A stretch of DNA of 7,760 nucleotides from JBDKUD01 sp039679805 (GTDB taxonomy: Bacteria; Bacillota; Syntrophomonadia; Syntrophomonadales; Syntrophomonadaceae). A model generated the notes under the pieces. That model saw only the letters and a program-made list of their open reading frames with translations. It was not told the origin of the DNA and made no database searches. The first letter of the stretch is position 1; each line of letters starts with the position of its first letter. Below, piece after piece: positions 1 to 5,957 of the stretch. The stretch is from positions 1 through 7,760 of the forward strand of contig JBDKUD010000039.1 in assembly GCA_039679805.1 (NCBI GenBank), in the 5' to 3' direction. The translations under genes and the position numbers were made by a program.

Positions 1-46
1 ATACCCCTTTTCTGCATTCAAGTACTATAACTTTAAATAACTGATT

Positions 47-1378
47 TTAGAACTTGATTAGATATTGTTGAATTTCCCAGGGAGTTACTTGCATGTTGTA
101 CTGGTTCCATTCTTCAAGCTTACCTTCTACAAACTTGTTGTAAATGTGTTCGCCCAGAGCACTTTTAACTACTTCATCCTTGGCTAATTCATACAATGCT
201 TCAAGCAAACTGCCGGGAAGACTTTTAATGTCCAGTTCCCTTCTGGCGTCAGCATCCATTTTATAAATGTCTCTATCTACCGGAGCCGGGGGTTCAATTT
301 TGTTTTTAATACCATCCAGACCGGCTTTCAGCATAACCGCCAAAGCCAAGTAAGGGTTGAAGCTAGGATCAGGATTTCTGACTTCAATGCGTGTACCAAG
401 TCCTCGGCGCGCCGGCACCCGAATAAGACAACTTCTATTTTGTTCTGACCAGGCCAGGTAAACCGGGGCTTCAAATCCGGGTACTAACCTTTTATAGGAG
501 TTTACCGTAGGATTAGTTATAGCTGTGAGTCCCTCGGCATGTTTTAGAATTCCGCCCATATAGTATCTCGCCAGATCACTAAGCCCATTACTGGCATTAG
601 CATCAAAAAATACATTTTCATCACCTTTAAAAAGAGATTGATGAGTATGCATCCCGGAACCATTGACTCCATACAGCGGTTTGGGCATGAAAGAGGCATG
701 CAGCCCATGTCTTTGCGCTATTGATCTTACCGCTAATTTTAAGGTCATTACGCTATCAGCAATGTTAAGCACTTCTCCGTATCTTATATCTATTTCATGT
801 TGTCCCGGTGACACCTCATGGTGTGAAGCCTCAATTTCAAAGCCCATTTCCTCAAGAGTAATATCCATATCCCGACGGGCATTCTCACCCCGGTCTAGTG
901 GTGCCAGGTCAAAATATCCGGCATCATCCTGGGTTTGGGTAGTAGGTTTACCATTCTCATCTGCCAGGAAAAGGAAAAATTCAGCTTCCGGCCCCACCTT
1001 CATGGTATAGCCCATTTCTTCGGCTTCTTTTAGTACTCTTTTTAAATTTCCGCGTGGATCTCCCGCGAATGGGGTTCCATCAGGGTTATAAACATCACAA
1101 ATAAATCTGGCAACTTTACCATTGGAACTTCTCCAGGGGAATATTACGAAAGTATCCGGATCTGGAATTAAGTACATATCTGATTCCGATATTTCTGCAA
1201 ATCCATTAATTGATGATCCATCAAACATTAATTCGCCATCCAGTGCCTTTTCAAGCTGCTTAACGGGGATGGCAATATTTTTCATCACCCCGGCAATATC
1301 GGTAAATTGCAGTCTGATAAACTTCACATCACAGTCTTTTACTTTTTGTATAATTTCACGTTTTTTATTTTCCGTCAT
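47..1378 (-). CDS. glnA: Type I glutamine synthetase (GSI-alpha type)
   Basis: Glutamine synthetase makes glutamine from glutamate, ammonia and ATP as a cytosolic dodecamer and is the main entry point of ammonia assimilation. The 443-residue protein is full length for GSI-alpha. It carries the DGSS motif (53-56), the GPEAEFF metal-binding segment, the KPLYGVNGSGMHTHQSL ATP/substrate segment and the NPTVNSYKRLVPGFEAP glutamate-loop segment. It lacks the NLYDLP adenylylation signature of enterobacterial GSI-beta; the equivalent stretch reads DRDIYKM. Position 62 is Glu, where B. subtilis GlnA has the feedback-control Arg62. I chose the ATG at 1378 rather than the in-frame GTG at 1387, because that GTG overlaps the AGGGAG ribosome binding site, which sits 8 nt before the ATG. 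The gene begins 25 bp after the ANTAR regulator and is almost certainly cotranscribed with it. No terminator is visible in the 46 bp after the stop. The family call is certain. Confidence 0.97.
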   Translation of the reverse strand: MTENKKREIIQKVKDCDVKFIRLQFTDIAGVMKNIAIPVKQLEKALDGELMFDGSSINGFAEISESDMYLIPDPDTFVIFPWRSSNGKVARFICDVYNPDGTPFAGDPRGNLKRVLKEAEEMGYTMKVGPEAEFFLFLADENGKPTTQTQDDAGYFDLAPLDRGENARRDMDITLEEMGFEIEASHHEVSPGQHEIDIRYGEVLNIADSVMTLKLAVRSIAQRHGLHASFMPKPLYGVNGSGMHTHQSLFKGDENVFFDANASNGLSDLARYYMGGILKHAEGLTAITNPTVNSYKRLVPGFEAPVYLAWSEQNRSCLIRVPARRGLGTRIEVRNPDPSFNPYLALAVMLKAGLDGIKNKIEPPAPVDRDIYKMDADARRELDIKSLPGSLLEALYELAKDEVVKSALGEHIYNKFVEGKLEEWNQYNMQVTPWEIQQYLIKF

Positions 1379-1403
1379 TTTACACACTCCCTTTTAAATA
1401 TAA

Positions 1404-1961
1404 TTACTTTTGGCTATTATCGATAACAGCTCGGGCGACCTCTTTCATTGGCGCACCTTTGTTCATACTTTCCTTCTGTAATATTCGGTAGGCTTCAGGT
1501 TCTGTTATCTGCAAATTAGCCATTAATATACCTTTAGCCTTATCTACAGCTTTACGAGTGCTTAAGTTCTCTTTGAGTTTGTCAACCTCTTTCTGCATAG
1601 CTACCACCTTGTTCTTATAGAGCAGGCATACTTCAATCACTGATGCTAAAGTTTCGGGCGTGTAAGGCTTAAATACATGAGCATAATCCCTAATTTGGTA
1701 ACTGCCGGTTTCAGTGGACAAAATTAAAACGTTGGCAACATTATCATCCTGGATAATTCCTGCTATTTCGAAAACACTCCCACCCTCTAAATTTGAGTCG
1801 ACAATTACCAGATCCGGGAAACTGGTGCGAGTTTTTCTTAACAGGTCCGGTGCATTACGGGCTTCAGCCTGTACCTGAAAACCCATCTGAATTAAACTGT
1901 CTTTAAGTAATTTTCTGCTTAAATCTTTGCTGTCAGCTATTATAATTTGGGCTTCATGCAC
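1404..1961 (-). CDS. ANTAR-domain response regulator, probable antiterminator of the glnA operon
   Basis: This 185-residue protein has a receiver-like domain (about 4-115), a short coiled-coil linker (about 117-133) and a C-terminal ANTAR RNA-binding domain (about 125-181). The ANTAR signature is visible as RKAVDKAKGILM followed by EAYRILQKESM. In the receiver, Asp55, Ser82/Thr83 and Lys98 match the phosphoacceptor, switch and lysine positions, but the usual acidic pair is reduced to Ala9-Asp10. ANTAR proteins bind paired hexaloop hairpins in leader RNA and stop terminators from forming. ANTAR regulators beside glnA are known in solventogenic clostridia (NitR/GlnR type). The start is GTG: three consecutive in-frame TGA codons, one codon upstream, exclude anything longer. 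A ribosome binding site GGTGGTGAT lies 8 nt before it, just past the terminator U-tract. Its likely target is its own leader, so autoregulation together with glnA is inferred. Confidence 0.93.
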   Translation of the reverse strand: MHEAQIIIADSKDLSRKLLKDSLIQMGFQVQAEARNAPDLLRKTRTSFPDLVIVDSNLEGGSVFEIAGIIQDDNVANVLILSTETGSYQIRDYAHVFKPYTPETLASVIEVCLLYKNKVVAMQKEVDKLKENLSTRKAVDKAKGILMANLQITEPEAYRILQKESMNKGAPMKEVARAVIDNSQK

Positions 1962-1982
1962 AATTCATCATCACCACCCCAT

Positions 1983-2031
1983 AAAAAAGGACGCCTCCAG
2001 GATACAGTAAAATCTGTATCCCAGGGACGCC
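1983..2031 (-). terminator. Leader terminator (attenuator) upstream of the ANTAR-glnA operon
   Basis: In the minus-strand transcript a long hairpin can form between 2014-2031 and 1990-2007 around the loop AUUUUA. Seventeen of 18 positions pair (some as G-U), with a single C-A mismatch. It is followed directly by C and six U (1983-1988). This is an intrinsic terminator lying in the leader, after the promoter and before the GTG start of the first gene. Termination here would silence both the regulator and glnA. The lower six pairs overlap the competing small hairpin at 2025-2038. Confidence 0.8.
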
Positions 2032-2038
2032 TTTGTCC
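2000..2038 (-). promoter_or_regulatory. Candidate ANTAR-binding two-hairpin RNA motif (antiterminator)
   Basis: Hairpin P1 (2025-2038) is GGAC-AAAGGC-GUCC: a 4-bp stem with a six-base loop that has A at position 1 and G at position 4, as in known ANTAR targets. Three bases later, P2 (2000-2021) is an 8-bp perfect stem GGAUACAG/CUGUAUCC with the hexaloop AUUUUA, which has A at position 1 but U instead of G at position 4. P1 consumes bases that form the foot of the terminator, while P2 is its upper part. Holding P1 and P2 together would therefore prevent the full terminator. The P1 stem is short and the P2 loop is non-consensus, so the architecture is convincing but the binding details are inferred. 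Confidence 0.65.
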
Positions 2039-2069
2039 AAAAATAATTTCATTTTTACATTTACATTCT

Positions 2070-2104
2070 ATTATATTATATTTAAAAATCAATAGTTCTT
2101 TGAA
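2070..2104 (-). promoter_or_regulatory. Probable promoter of the ANTAR-glnA operon
   Basis: A perfect TATAAT (2075-2080, with a second overlapping TATAAT at 2070-2075) lies 18 nt after TTCAAA (2099-2104), a 4-of-6 match to the -35 consensus. Transcription would start near 2065-2068 and give a leader of about 105 nt that contains the attenuator. The -35 choice is less certain than the -10. Confidence 0.55.
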
Positions 2105-2123
2105 AATTATCCTGTATACCTCC

Positions 2124-2152
2124 AAGAAGTATCCTCTTAAAAAGTACTTCTT
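2124..2152. repeat. 8-bp inverted repeat downstream of prsA
   Basis: AAGAAGTA (2124-2131) and TACTTCTT (2145-2152) form a perfect 8-bp stem with a 13-nt loop, starting 11 nt after the prsA stop in the minus direction. Read on the minus strand it has no U-tract after it, so it is a poor intrinsic terminator for prsA, although it could stabilise the mRNA end. Read on the plus strand it is followed by TT AAATTTT, but no plus-strand gene is upstream. Confidence 0.4.
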
Positions 2153-2163
2153 TTAAATTTTAT

Positions 2164-3114
2164 CTATTTTTCCCTCATATCTTTTATTTTAGCCTTACTT
2201 TTTAAGTTACTCAGATACTTATTAAAGGCAGCATCTTTTTTGTCCTTTTCCAACTGTGCCTTAATTTCATTCTGTACTTCTTCAAAGCTCTTCTGATAAG
2301 CAGGCTTTCTATCCCCGGCTTTAATAATATGATAACCAAATTGACTTTTTACCGGGCTGGATGTTATTTCTCCGGGTTTTAGTTTTAAAGCTGCAGTTTT
2401 GAACTCCGGCACAAAATTGGTGTTTTCATTAACAATCCCCAAATCCCCACCATTATTTTTACTGGAGTCGAGAGAATATTGCTTGGCAAGCTGAGCAAAA
2501 TCCCCTCCACCTTTAAGCTTCATTAATATATCATTGGCTTCATTTTCGGTTTTAACCAAAATATGATAGATTTCAATCCCACCCGGTTGCAAATAGGTAC
2601 TCTTGTTTTTCTCGTAATACTGTTTGACATCAGCATCACTTACAGATATCCCAGCGGTCACTTTTTCCTGAATTTTCTGGTATAGAAGTTCATTTTTCAA
2701 TTCGTCACGTAAACCATTTTCATCTAGGCCGAAGTCTTTTAGGAATTGCTTATAGCCGTTTTTATCCTGCTGATTTCTGGCTTCTTTGATTTGCGTTATA
2801 CTGGCATCAACATCTTTAGTGTTAATATCTATACCTTGTTTTTTTGCATCTTGTTTGATGAGGCTCTGTAAAACCAGGTCATTAAAGGTCTGGTCCTTTA
2901 TTTGTTGAATTACCTTTTGGTCTTTTTTTTCATCCAATTTACTTCCCTGATTTGATTCAACGCTCGCTTTAATAAGCGTAAAACGTTGTTCAAATTGTTG
3001 ATTGGTTATCTTATCACCATTGACCTCTCCCACCACATTTTCGGTTTTGTTGCAGCCTGCTACCATAAAGAACATCATGATTCCAATGATGAGGATAATA
3101 TGTTTAAGTTTCAC
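2164..3114 (-). CDS. prsA: PrsA-like lipoprotein peptidyl-prolyl isomerase (parvulin foldase)
   Basis: This is a membrane-anchored foldase that helps secreted proteins fold outside the cytoplasmic membrane. The 316-residue protein starts with a short basic n-region, a hydrophobic stretch (about 5-19) and a lipobox Val-Ala-Gly-Cys ending at Cys21, so it should be lipidated and cleaved there. Residues about 28-165 form a SurA-type chaperone domain beginning with the typical VNGDKIT segment. Residues about 180-270 are a PpiC rotamase domain, with HILVK (His184), GGDLG (Asp224) and FGYHIIK (His262) at the conserved parvulin positions. The tail (about 275-316) is charged and helical. The start is GTG, 8 nt after a strong AGGAGG site. 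The gene sits alone between the terminator of the upstream operon and the promoter of the ANTAR-glnA operon. The symbol follows the family; orthology to B. subtilis PrsA is likely but not proven. Confidence 0.9.
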   Translation of the reverse strand: MKLKHIILIIGIMMFFMVAGCNKTENVVGEVNGDKITNQQFEQRFTLIKASVESNQGSKLDEKKDQKVIQQIKDQTFNDLVLQSLIKQDAKKQGIDINTKDVDASITQIKEARNQQDKNGYKQFLKDFGLDENGLRDELKNELLYQKIQEKVTAGISVSDADVKQYYEKNKSTYLQPGGIEIYHILVKTENEANDILMKLKGGGDFAQLAKQYSLDSSKNNGGDLGIVNENTNFVPEFKTAALKLKPGEITSSPVKSQFGYHIIKAGDRKPAYQKSFEEVQNEIKAQLEKDKKDAAFNKYLSNLKSKAKIKDMREK

Positions 3115-3145
3115 TTTTTTCTCCTCCTAATTCTGATTAACTGTC

Positions 3146-3174
3146 ATTATATAGCAAAAAGGAGCCGGCTTAAA
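3146..3174 (-). promoter_or_regulatory. Possible promoter of prsA
   Basis: A perfect TATAAT at 3146-3151 lies 17 nt after TTTAAG (3169-3174), a weak -35 that falls in the loop of the preceding terminator. The start site would be about 25 nt before the GTG start of prsA. An independent promoter is needed because the upstream operon ends at that terminator, but the -35 is poor. Confidence 0.4.
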
Positions 3175-3181
3175 GGCTCCT
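3156..3181 (-). terminator. Intrinsic terminator of the PHP-antiporter-RidA-YlbF operon
   Basis: In the minus-strand transcript AGGAGCC (3175-3181) pairs with GGCUCCU (3160-3166) around an 8-nt loop, and the U-tract continues to 3156. It begins 28 nt after the stop codon of the YlbF-family gene and separates the four-gene operon from prsA. Confidence 0.85.
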
Positions 3182-3209
3182 GTATATAAACTATGCTAAT
3201 TTTATAAGT

Positions 3210-3557
3210 TTAATATTCAAAACCCTGTTCTATTGCCTTCTGTATTATTTCCTGGATATCGGTAAACAGCTGCACGAATGTACCTTCAGTAGTGAAAAAC
3301 TGTTGAACTACCTTTTCCTGATTAAGACGGGCAAATTCCAGAGTAACCTCCCTGATCTTCTCCGCCGGTAAATCTTCACCTAGAATCTCGGCCTTATTCA
3401 GCTCCATCTGCATCTCACGTAACTTAAGAACTTTCCCTTTCAGCTCCGCGTTTTCATCCAGCGCTTTCTTGGCAACGACATAATTACTATAAATCTCGCT
3501 GCTGGTTATGGATCTGGCTAATTCGTGGGCCATGTCATAGGGATTGGAACTGGTCAT
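3210..3557 (-). CDS. YlbF/YmcA-family protein
   Basis: This 115-residue, almost entirely helical protein matches the YlbF/YmcA (DUF964) family: an N-terminal NPYDMAHELARSI segment, a central charged helix with Leu/Met heptads, and a C-terminal helix ending in a short acidic-aromatic tail. In B. subtilis, YlbF and YmcA join YaaT in a complex that modulates RNase Y and affects competence, sporulation and biofilm formation. Clostridial paralogues are mostly uncharacterised, so a role in RNA turnover is only a family-level guess. I chose the ATG at 3557 over the in-frame ATG at 3569, because the upstream ATG is embedded in a near-perfect ribosome binding site (AAAGGATGTG, one mismatch to consensus) that lies 7 nt before the chosen start. 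It is the last gene of the operon, 49 bp after the RidA-like gene, and is followed by a clear terminator. Confidence 0.85.
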   Translation of the reverse strand: MTSSNPYDMAHELARSITSSEIYSNYVVAKKALDENAELKGKVLKLREMQMELNKAEILGEDLPAEKIREVTLEFARLNQEKVVQQFFTTEGTFVQLFTDIQEIIQKAIEQGFEY

Positions 3558-3606
3558 TTGCCTACACATCCTTTCTATTTATGCACCTGCAACTACTTTA
3601 TATTTA

Positions 3607-4065
3607 CTATTTTACTCGAGCAATCATTTCAATAGCACAGGTACTATTGAGAGGCAGACAGCTGACTCCTACTGCTGCCCGGGCGTGTTTGCCATTGTCC
3701 CCGAATATCTGTACCAGCAAATCCGAGGCGCCGTTGATTACCTGCGCCTGTTGAAAAAAGTCTGGTGCACTTTGTATAAATCCTGTTATTTTAATGATGT
3801 TTACAAAATTCCCCCACTCTTTGACAACACCTTTTATTACTGCCAGACAATTAATAGCTGCCAGCCGAGTGGCGGCTTGACCCTCTTCTACCGACAGTTC
3901 AGTTCCCAATCGACCAGTATACATTAGTTCACCGTTTTTAATCGGCAACTGGGCAGATACATAAATCACATCCCCATCTCTCATTCCCGGAACATAAGAT
4001 GCTACCGGTTTGGCCATCTCAGGAATAATTATACCTAATTCATTTAGCCGGACATCAATATCCAT
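3607..4065 (-). CDS. RidA-superfamily (YjgF/YER057c/UK114) protein
   Basis: This 152-residue cytosolic protein belongs to the longer RidA-superfamily subgroup of about 150 residues (YjgF_endoribonc type), with the LNELGI start, a PVASYVP segment and VIYVSAQLP. Arg129 in HARAAVGVSCLP and Glu146 in CAIEMIARV align with the Arg105 and Glu120 regions that archetypal RidA uses for imine/enamine hydrolysis, so deaminase-type chemistry is possible. The family is annotated from old work as endoribonuclease, which should not be taken as its function. The superfamily usually forms trimers. The ATG is preceded by AGGAGG with 8-nt spacing. The gene starts 17 bp after the antiporter stop and is the third gene of the operon. 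None of its neighbours is a classic PLP enzyme that would supply the usual 2-aminoacrylate substrate. Confidence 0.9.
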   Translation of the reverse strand: MDIDVRLNELGIIIPEMAKPVASYVPGMRDGDVIYVSAQLPIKNGELMYTGRLGTELSVEEGQAATRLAAINCLAVIKGVVKEWGNFVNIIKITGFIQSAPDFFQQAQVINGASDLLVQIFGDNGKHARAAVGVSCLPLNSTCAIEMIARVK

Positions 4066-4082
4066 CTACCCTGCCTCCTACT

Positions 4083-5099
4083 CTACAACTGTTTAATAAT
4101 TCCTTCAAAAACAGAAATCAAAAATATACCGTAAAAAACTCCACCACCTAGAAGAACTCCCGCACTTATATGTTTTTTGCTAATTAGTTCAATGTACATT
4201 ATAGCTGCAGAAAGTAATGCCAGGATAGCGGCAATAAATGCACCCCCGGTTAATTGCCAGTCGGTCATAAAAATGCCTATAGCGGGAATCACCGAACTTT
4301 GAAAAACCATAGCCCCGGTTATATTCCCCAGTGCCAGAGTGTCTTTTTCACGTGAAATCCATATGATACTATTAAACTTCTCAGGCAGTTCCGTTGCCAC
4401 CGGAGCTACGATAAGAGCCAAAACAAAAGCCGGGACACCGTAAGTTACTGCCACTTCAGTAGTTGATACTACGAATAAATCAGCCCCACCAATTACAAAT
4501 ACCAGTGCTACCAGAATTTGCAGCAAAATTATACTTAATGACGGTGACTTTTGTTTTCTGGCCAAATATAAAGGCGGAACATCAGAATCAGCGGTTATAT
4601 CCCTTTCTTCCGTCAATGTACTGTAAACATACCATATGTATGAAAATAACATAAAACAAGCTATGGTTATCTGCCAGTTTCTAAGTTCCGGCGGAAGGAT
4701 ACCGGTTAAAACTGCAGCCGTAAAAACAATAATAAAAAAGCCCAGATCTCTTGACATGGAAGAATAATCAGCCAGTACTTTAGTTCCCGCTTTTCTTCGG
4801 CGGCTAAAAACTAATACTGCCATTCCGGTTACAAACATTGCCAGGGTCGACAACATCAGAGGTGCACCCAGAATAGCACCTATTCCTATTTCCGTTCCCT
4901 TGTCACTGCCCCCAAATACAAGCGCAATAATTGGTATTATAGTCTCTGGCAATGCCGTACCAACAGCAGCCAGAACGCTTCCCACCGCTCCTTCGGACAA
5001 ATTCAGCTTTTTACCCAGCCATTCAATTCCGTTAACAAAAACTTCTGCACCAATTAAGATAACACCTAAACTTATTACTAAAATTGCAATACTTTTCAT
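4083..5099 (-). CDS. CaCA-family cation antiporter (Na+/Ca2+ exchanger-like) with altered ligand residues
   Basis: This is an integral membrane protein of 338 residues with about ten hydrophobic segments and the two inverted alpha-repeats of the Ca2+/cation antiporter family. Alpha-1 reads AAVGTALPE (44-52) followed by GAILGAP (74-80). Alpha-2 reads APVATELPE (232-240) followed by GNITGAM (258-264). The two central glutamates (Glu52, Glu240) are kept. The Ser after GT is Ala49 in repeat 1 and Glu237 in repeat 2, and the GSN motif is GAP in one and GAM in the other. A charged cytoplasmic-looking loop (about 163-187) joins the halves. These changes make the transported ion uncertain; it may not be a standard Na+/Ca2+ exchanger. 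The start is ATG with GGAG 10 nt upstream. It begins 24 bp after the PHP gene and belongs to the same operon. Confidence 0.85.
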   Translation of the reverse strand: MKSIAILVISLGVILIGAEVFVNGIEWLGKKLNLSEGAVGSVLAAVGTALPETIIPIIALVFGGSDKGTEIGIGAILGAPLMLSTLAMFVTGMAVLVFSRRRKAGTKVLADYSSMSRDLGFFIIVFTAAVLTGILPPELRNWQITIACFMLFSYIWYVYSTLTEERDITADSDVPPLYLARKQKSPSLSIILLQILVALVFVIGGADLFVVSTTEVAVTYGVPAFVLALIVAPVATELPEKFNSIIWISREKDTLALGNITGAMVFQSSVIPAIGIFMTDWQLTGGAFIAAILALLSAAIMYIELISKKHISAGVLLGGGVFYGIFLISVFEGIIKQL

Positions 5100-5123
5100 G
5101 TAGTTAACTCCTTAAAGATTTGA

Positions 5124-5888
5124 TTATACCGATACTACGGTTTTCCTATGCTGGTCAAACTGTATTATTGACCTATACCCAGCCCGGGTAATAAGTTCGA
5201 TGATTTTACTAAAGTCCTCCCCCACCTGGTCAGGATGATGGGCATCGGAGCTGAGAGTAACTGGTATGTTGAGATTAAACATCATGCGAACAATTTCAGC
5301 CGCCGGATAAATCTCCTTTACCGGTTTTCGTAAACCGGCGCTGTTAATCTCCACCACCATACCTGATTCTTTTATAGCATTTAATACTGGTTCAACATAG
5401 CTGATTATGCTCCTGGTTTTCGGGCGGTGGCCCCAAATTTTAACCAAATCCAGATGTCCTACCACATCGAACCAACCGGACCGCACCATTTCTTCAACCA
5501 GATTAAAGTAAGCCGCATATACATCATCGATGTCATAATAGTCGAATCTATCTTTATAGTCGGGATGATCAAAACCCCAGTTATTAATAAAATGTATTGA
5601 ACCGATTATATAATCATAATCATTGGCTGTTATCTTCTGTCTAATCTGTTTATCCTGACCGGGAATAAAATCCGCTTCCATTCCTAACCGAATTCGAACA
5701 TCTTTATGTTTCGCCTGGGCCATCTTGACTACATCCAAGTTTACCCGGGACAGAAACTCGTCATGTTCGCAAAGACCGATTTCATTTATACCTCTTCTGC
5801 GGGCATTTAATATAAACCTTTCAAGCCATTCCAGGCTATATTCATATTCACCATGGGCTGCCGCATGAATATGGTAATCAACCAGCAT
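5124..5888 (-). CDS. PHP-domain phosphoesterase, histidinol-phosphatase (HisJ/HisK) family
   Basis: This 254-residue TIM-barrel PHP protein carries all the expected metal-binding motifs: DYHIH (His6, His8), CEHDE (His42), GMEAD (Glu71), GSIHF (His99), VGHLDLVK (His145) and SSDAHHPDQVG (Asp215, His217). The GSIHFINNWGFDHPD stretch and overall length fit the HisJ/HisK histidinol-phosphate phosphatase group, which removes phosphate from L-histidinol phosphate with a trinuclear metal site. No other his gene is in the window and the neighbours are a cation antiporter and a RidA-like protein, so another small phosphate ester could be the real substrate. The ATG has an AAGGTGAT ribosome binding site about 7 nt upstream. 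It is the first gene of a four-gene operon and lies divergent from the DUF1015 gene. Confidence 0.9.
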   Translation of the reverse strand: MLVDYHIHAAAHGEYEYSLEWLERFILNARRRGINEIGLCEHDEFLSRVNLDVVKMAQAKHKDVRIRLGMEADFIPGQDKQIRQKITANDYDYIIGSIHFINNWGFDHPDYKDRFDYYDIDDVYAAYFNLVEEMVRSGWFDVVGHLDLVKIWGHRPKTRSIISYVEPVLNAIKESGMVVEINSAGLRKPVKEIYPAAEIVRMMFNLNIPVTLSSDAHHPDQVGEDFSKIIELITRAGYRSIIQFDQHRKTVVSV

Positions 5889-5928
5889 ATCTATATCACC
5901 TTTCCAATTTAACCCCTTACAGTATTCA

Positions 5929-5957
5929 ATTTAAACATTCCTAAGTGAATAAATCAA
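5929..5957 (-). promoter_or_regulatory. Possible promoter of the PHP operon
   Basis: TTGATT (5952-5957), a 4-of-6 match to the -35 consensus, is followed after 17 nt by TTAAAT (5929-5934), a weak -10. The start site would lie about 35 nt before the PHP start codon. It is the best pair I see in the 221-bp divergent intergenic region (5889-6109), which otherwise holds AT-rich tracts around 6030-6055 and no clear operator or hairpin. Confidence 0.3.

Noticed and set aside
663..1010. Plus-strand open frame of 115 codons opposite glnA
   Set aside because: Antisense shadow of a strongly conserved coding sequence; no ribosome binding site or family pattern.
1122..1397. Plus-strand open frame of 91 codons opposite the glnA start
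   Set aside because: Antisense shadow of glnA, with low-complexity composition and no start signals.
2084..2091. TTGATT near 2086-2091 as the -35 of the ANTAR operon promoter
   Set aside because: It lies only 5-11 nt from the TATAAT boxes, too close for a sigma-A promoter; TTCAAA at 2099-2104 gives workable spacing.
1940..2125. Minus-strand 61-codon open frame spanning the leader
   Set aside because: It begins at TTG, runs straight through the terminator hairpin and overlaps the ANTAR start in another frame. It lies partly upstream of the predicted transcription start and has no recognisable protein pattern. The bases are explained by RNA structure.
2124..2152. Inverted repeat after prsA as an intrinsic terminator
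   Set aside because: On the prsA strand the hairpin is followed by GGAGG and not by a U-tract. It was kept only as an inverted repeat.
3544..3927. Plus-strand open frame of 127 codons opposite the RidA-like gene
   Set aside because: Antisense to a well-recognised gene whose own frame, start and ribosome binding site are clear; no family recognised in the translation.
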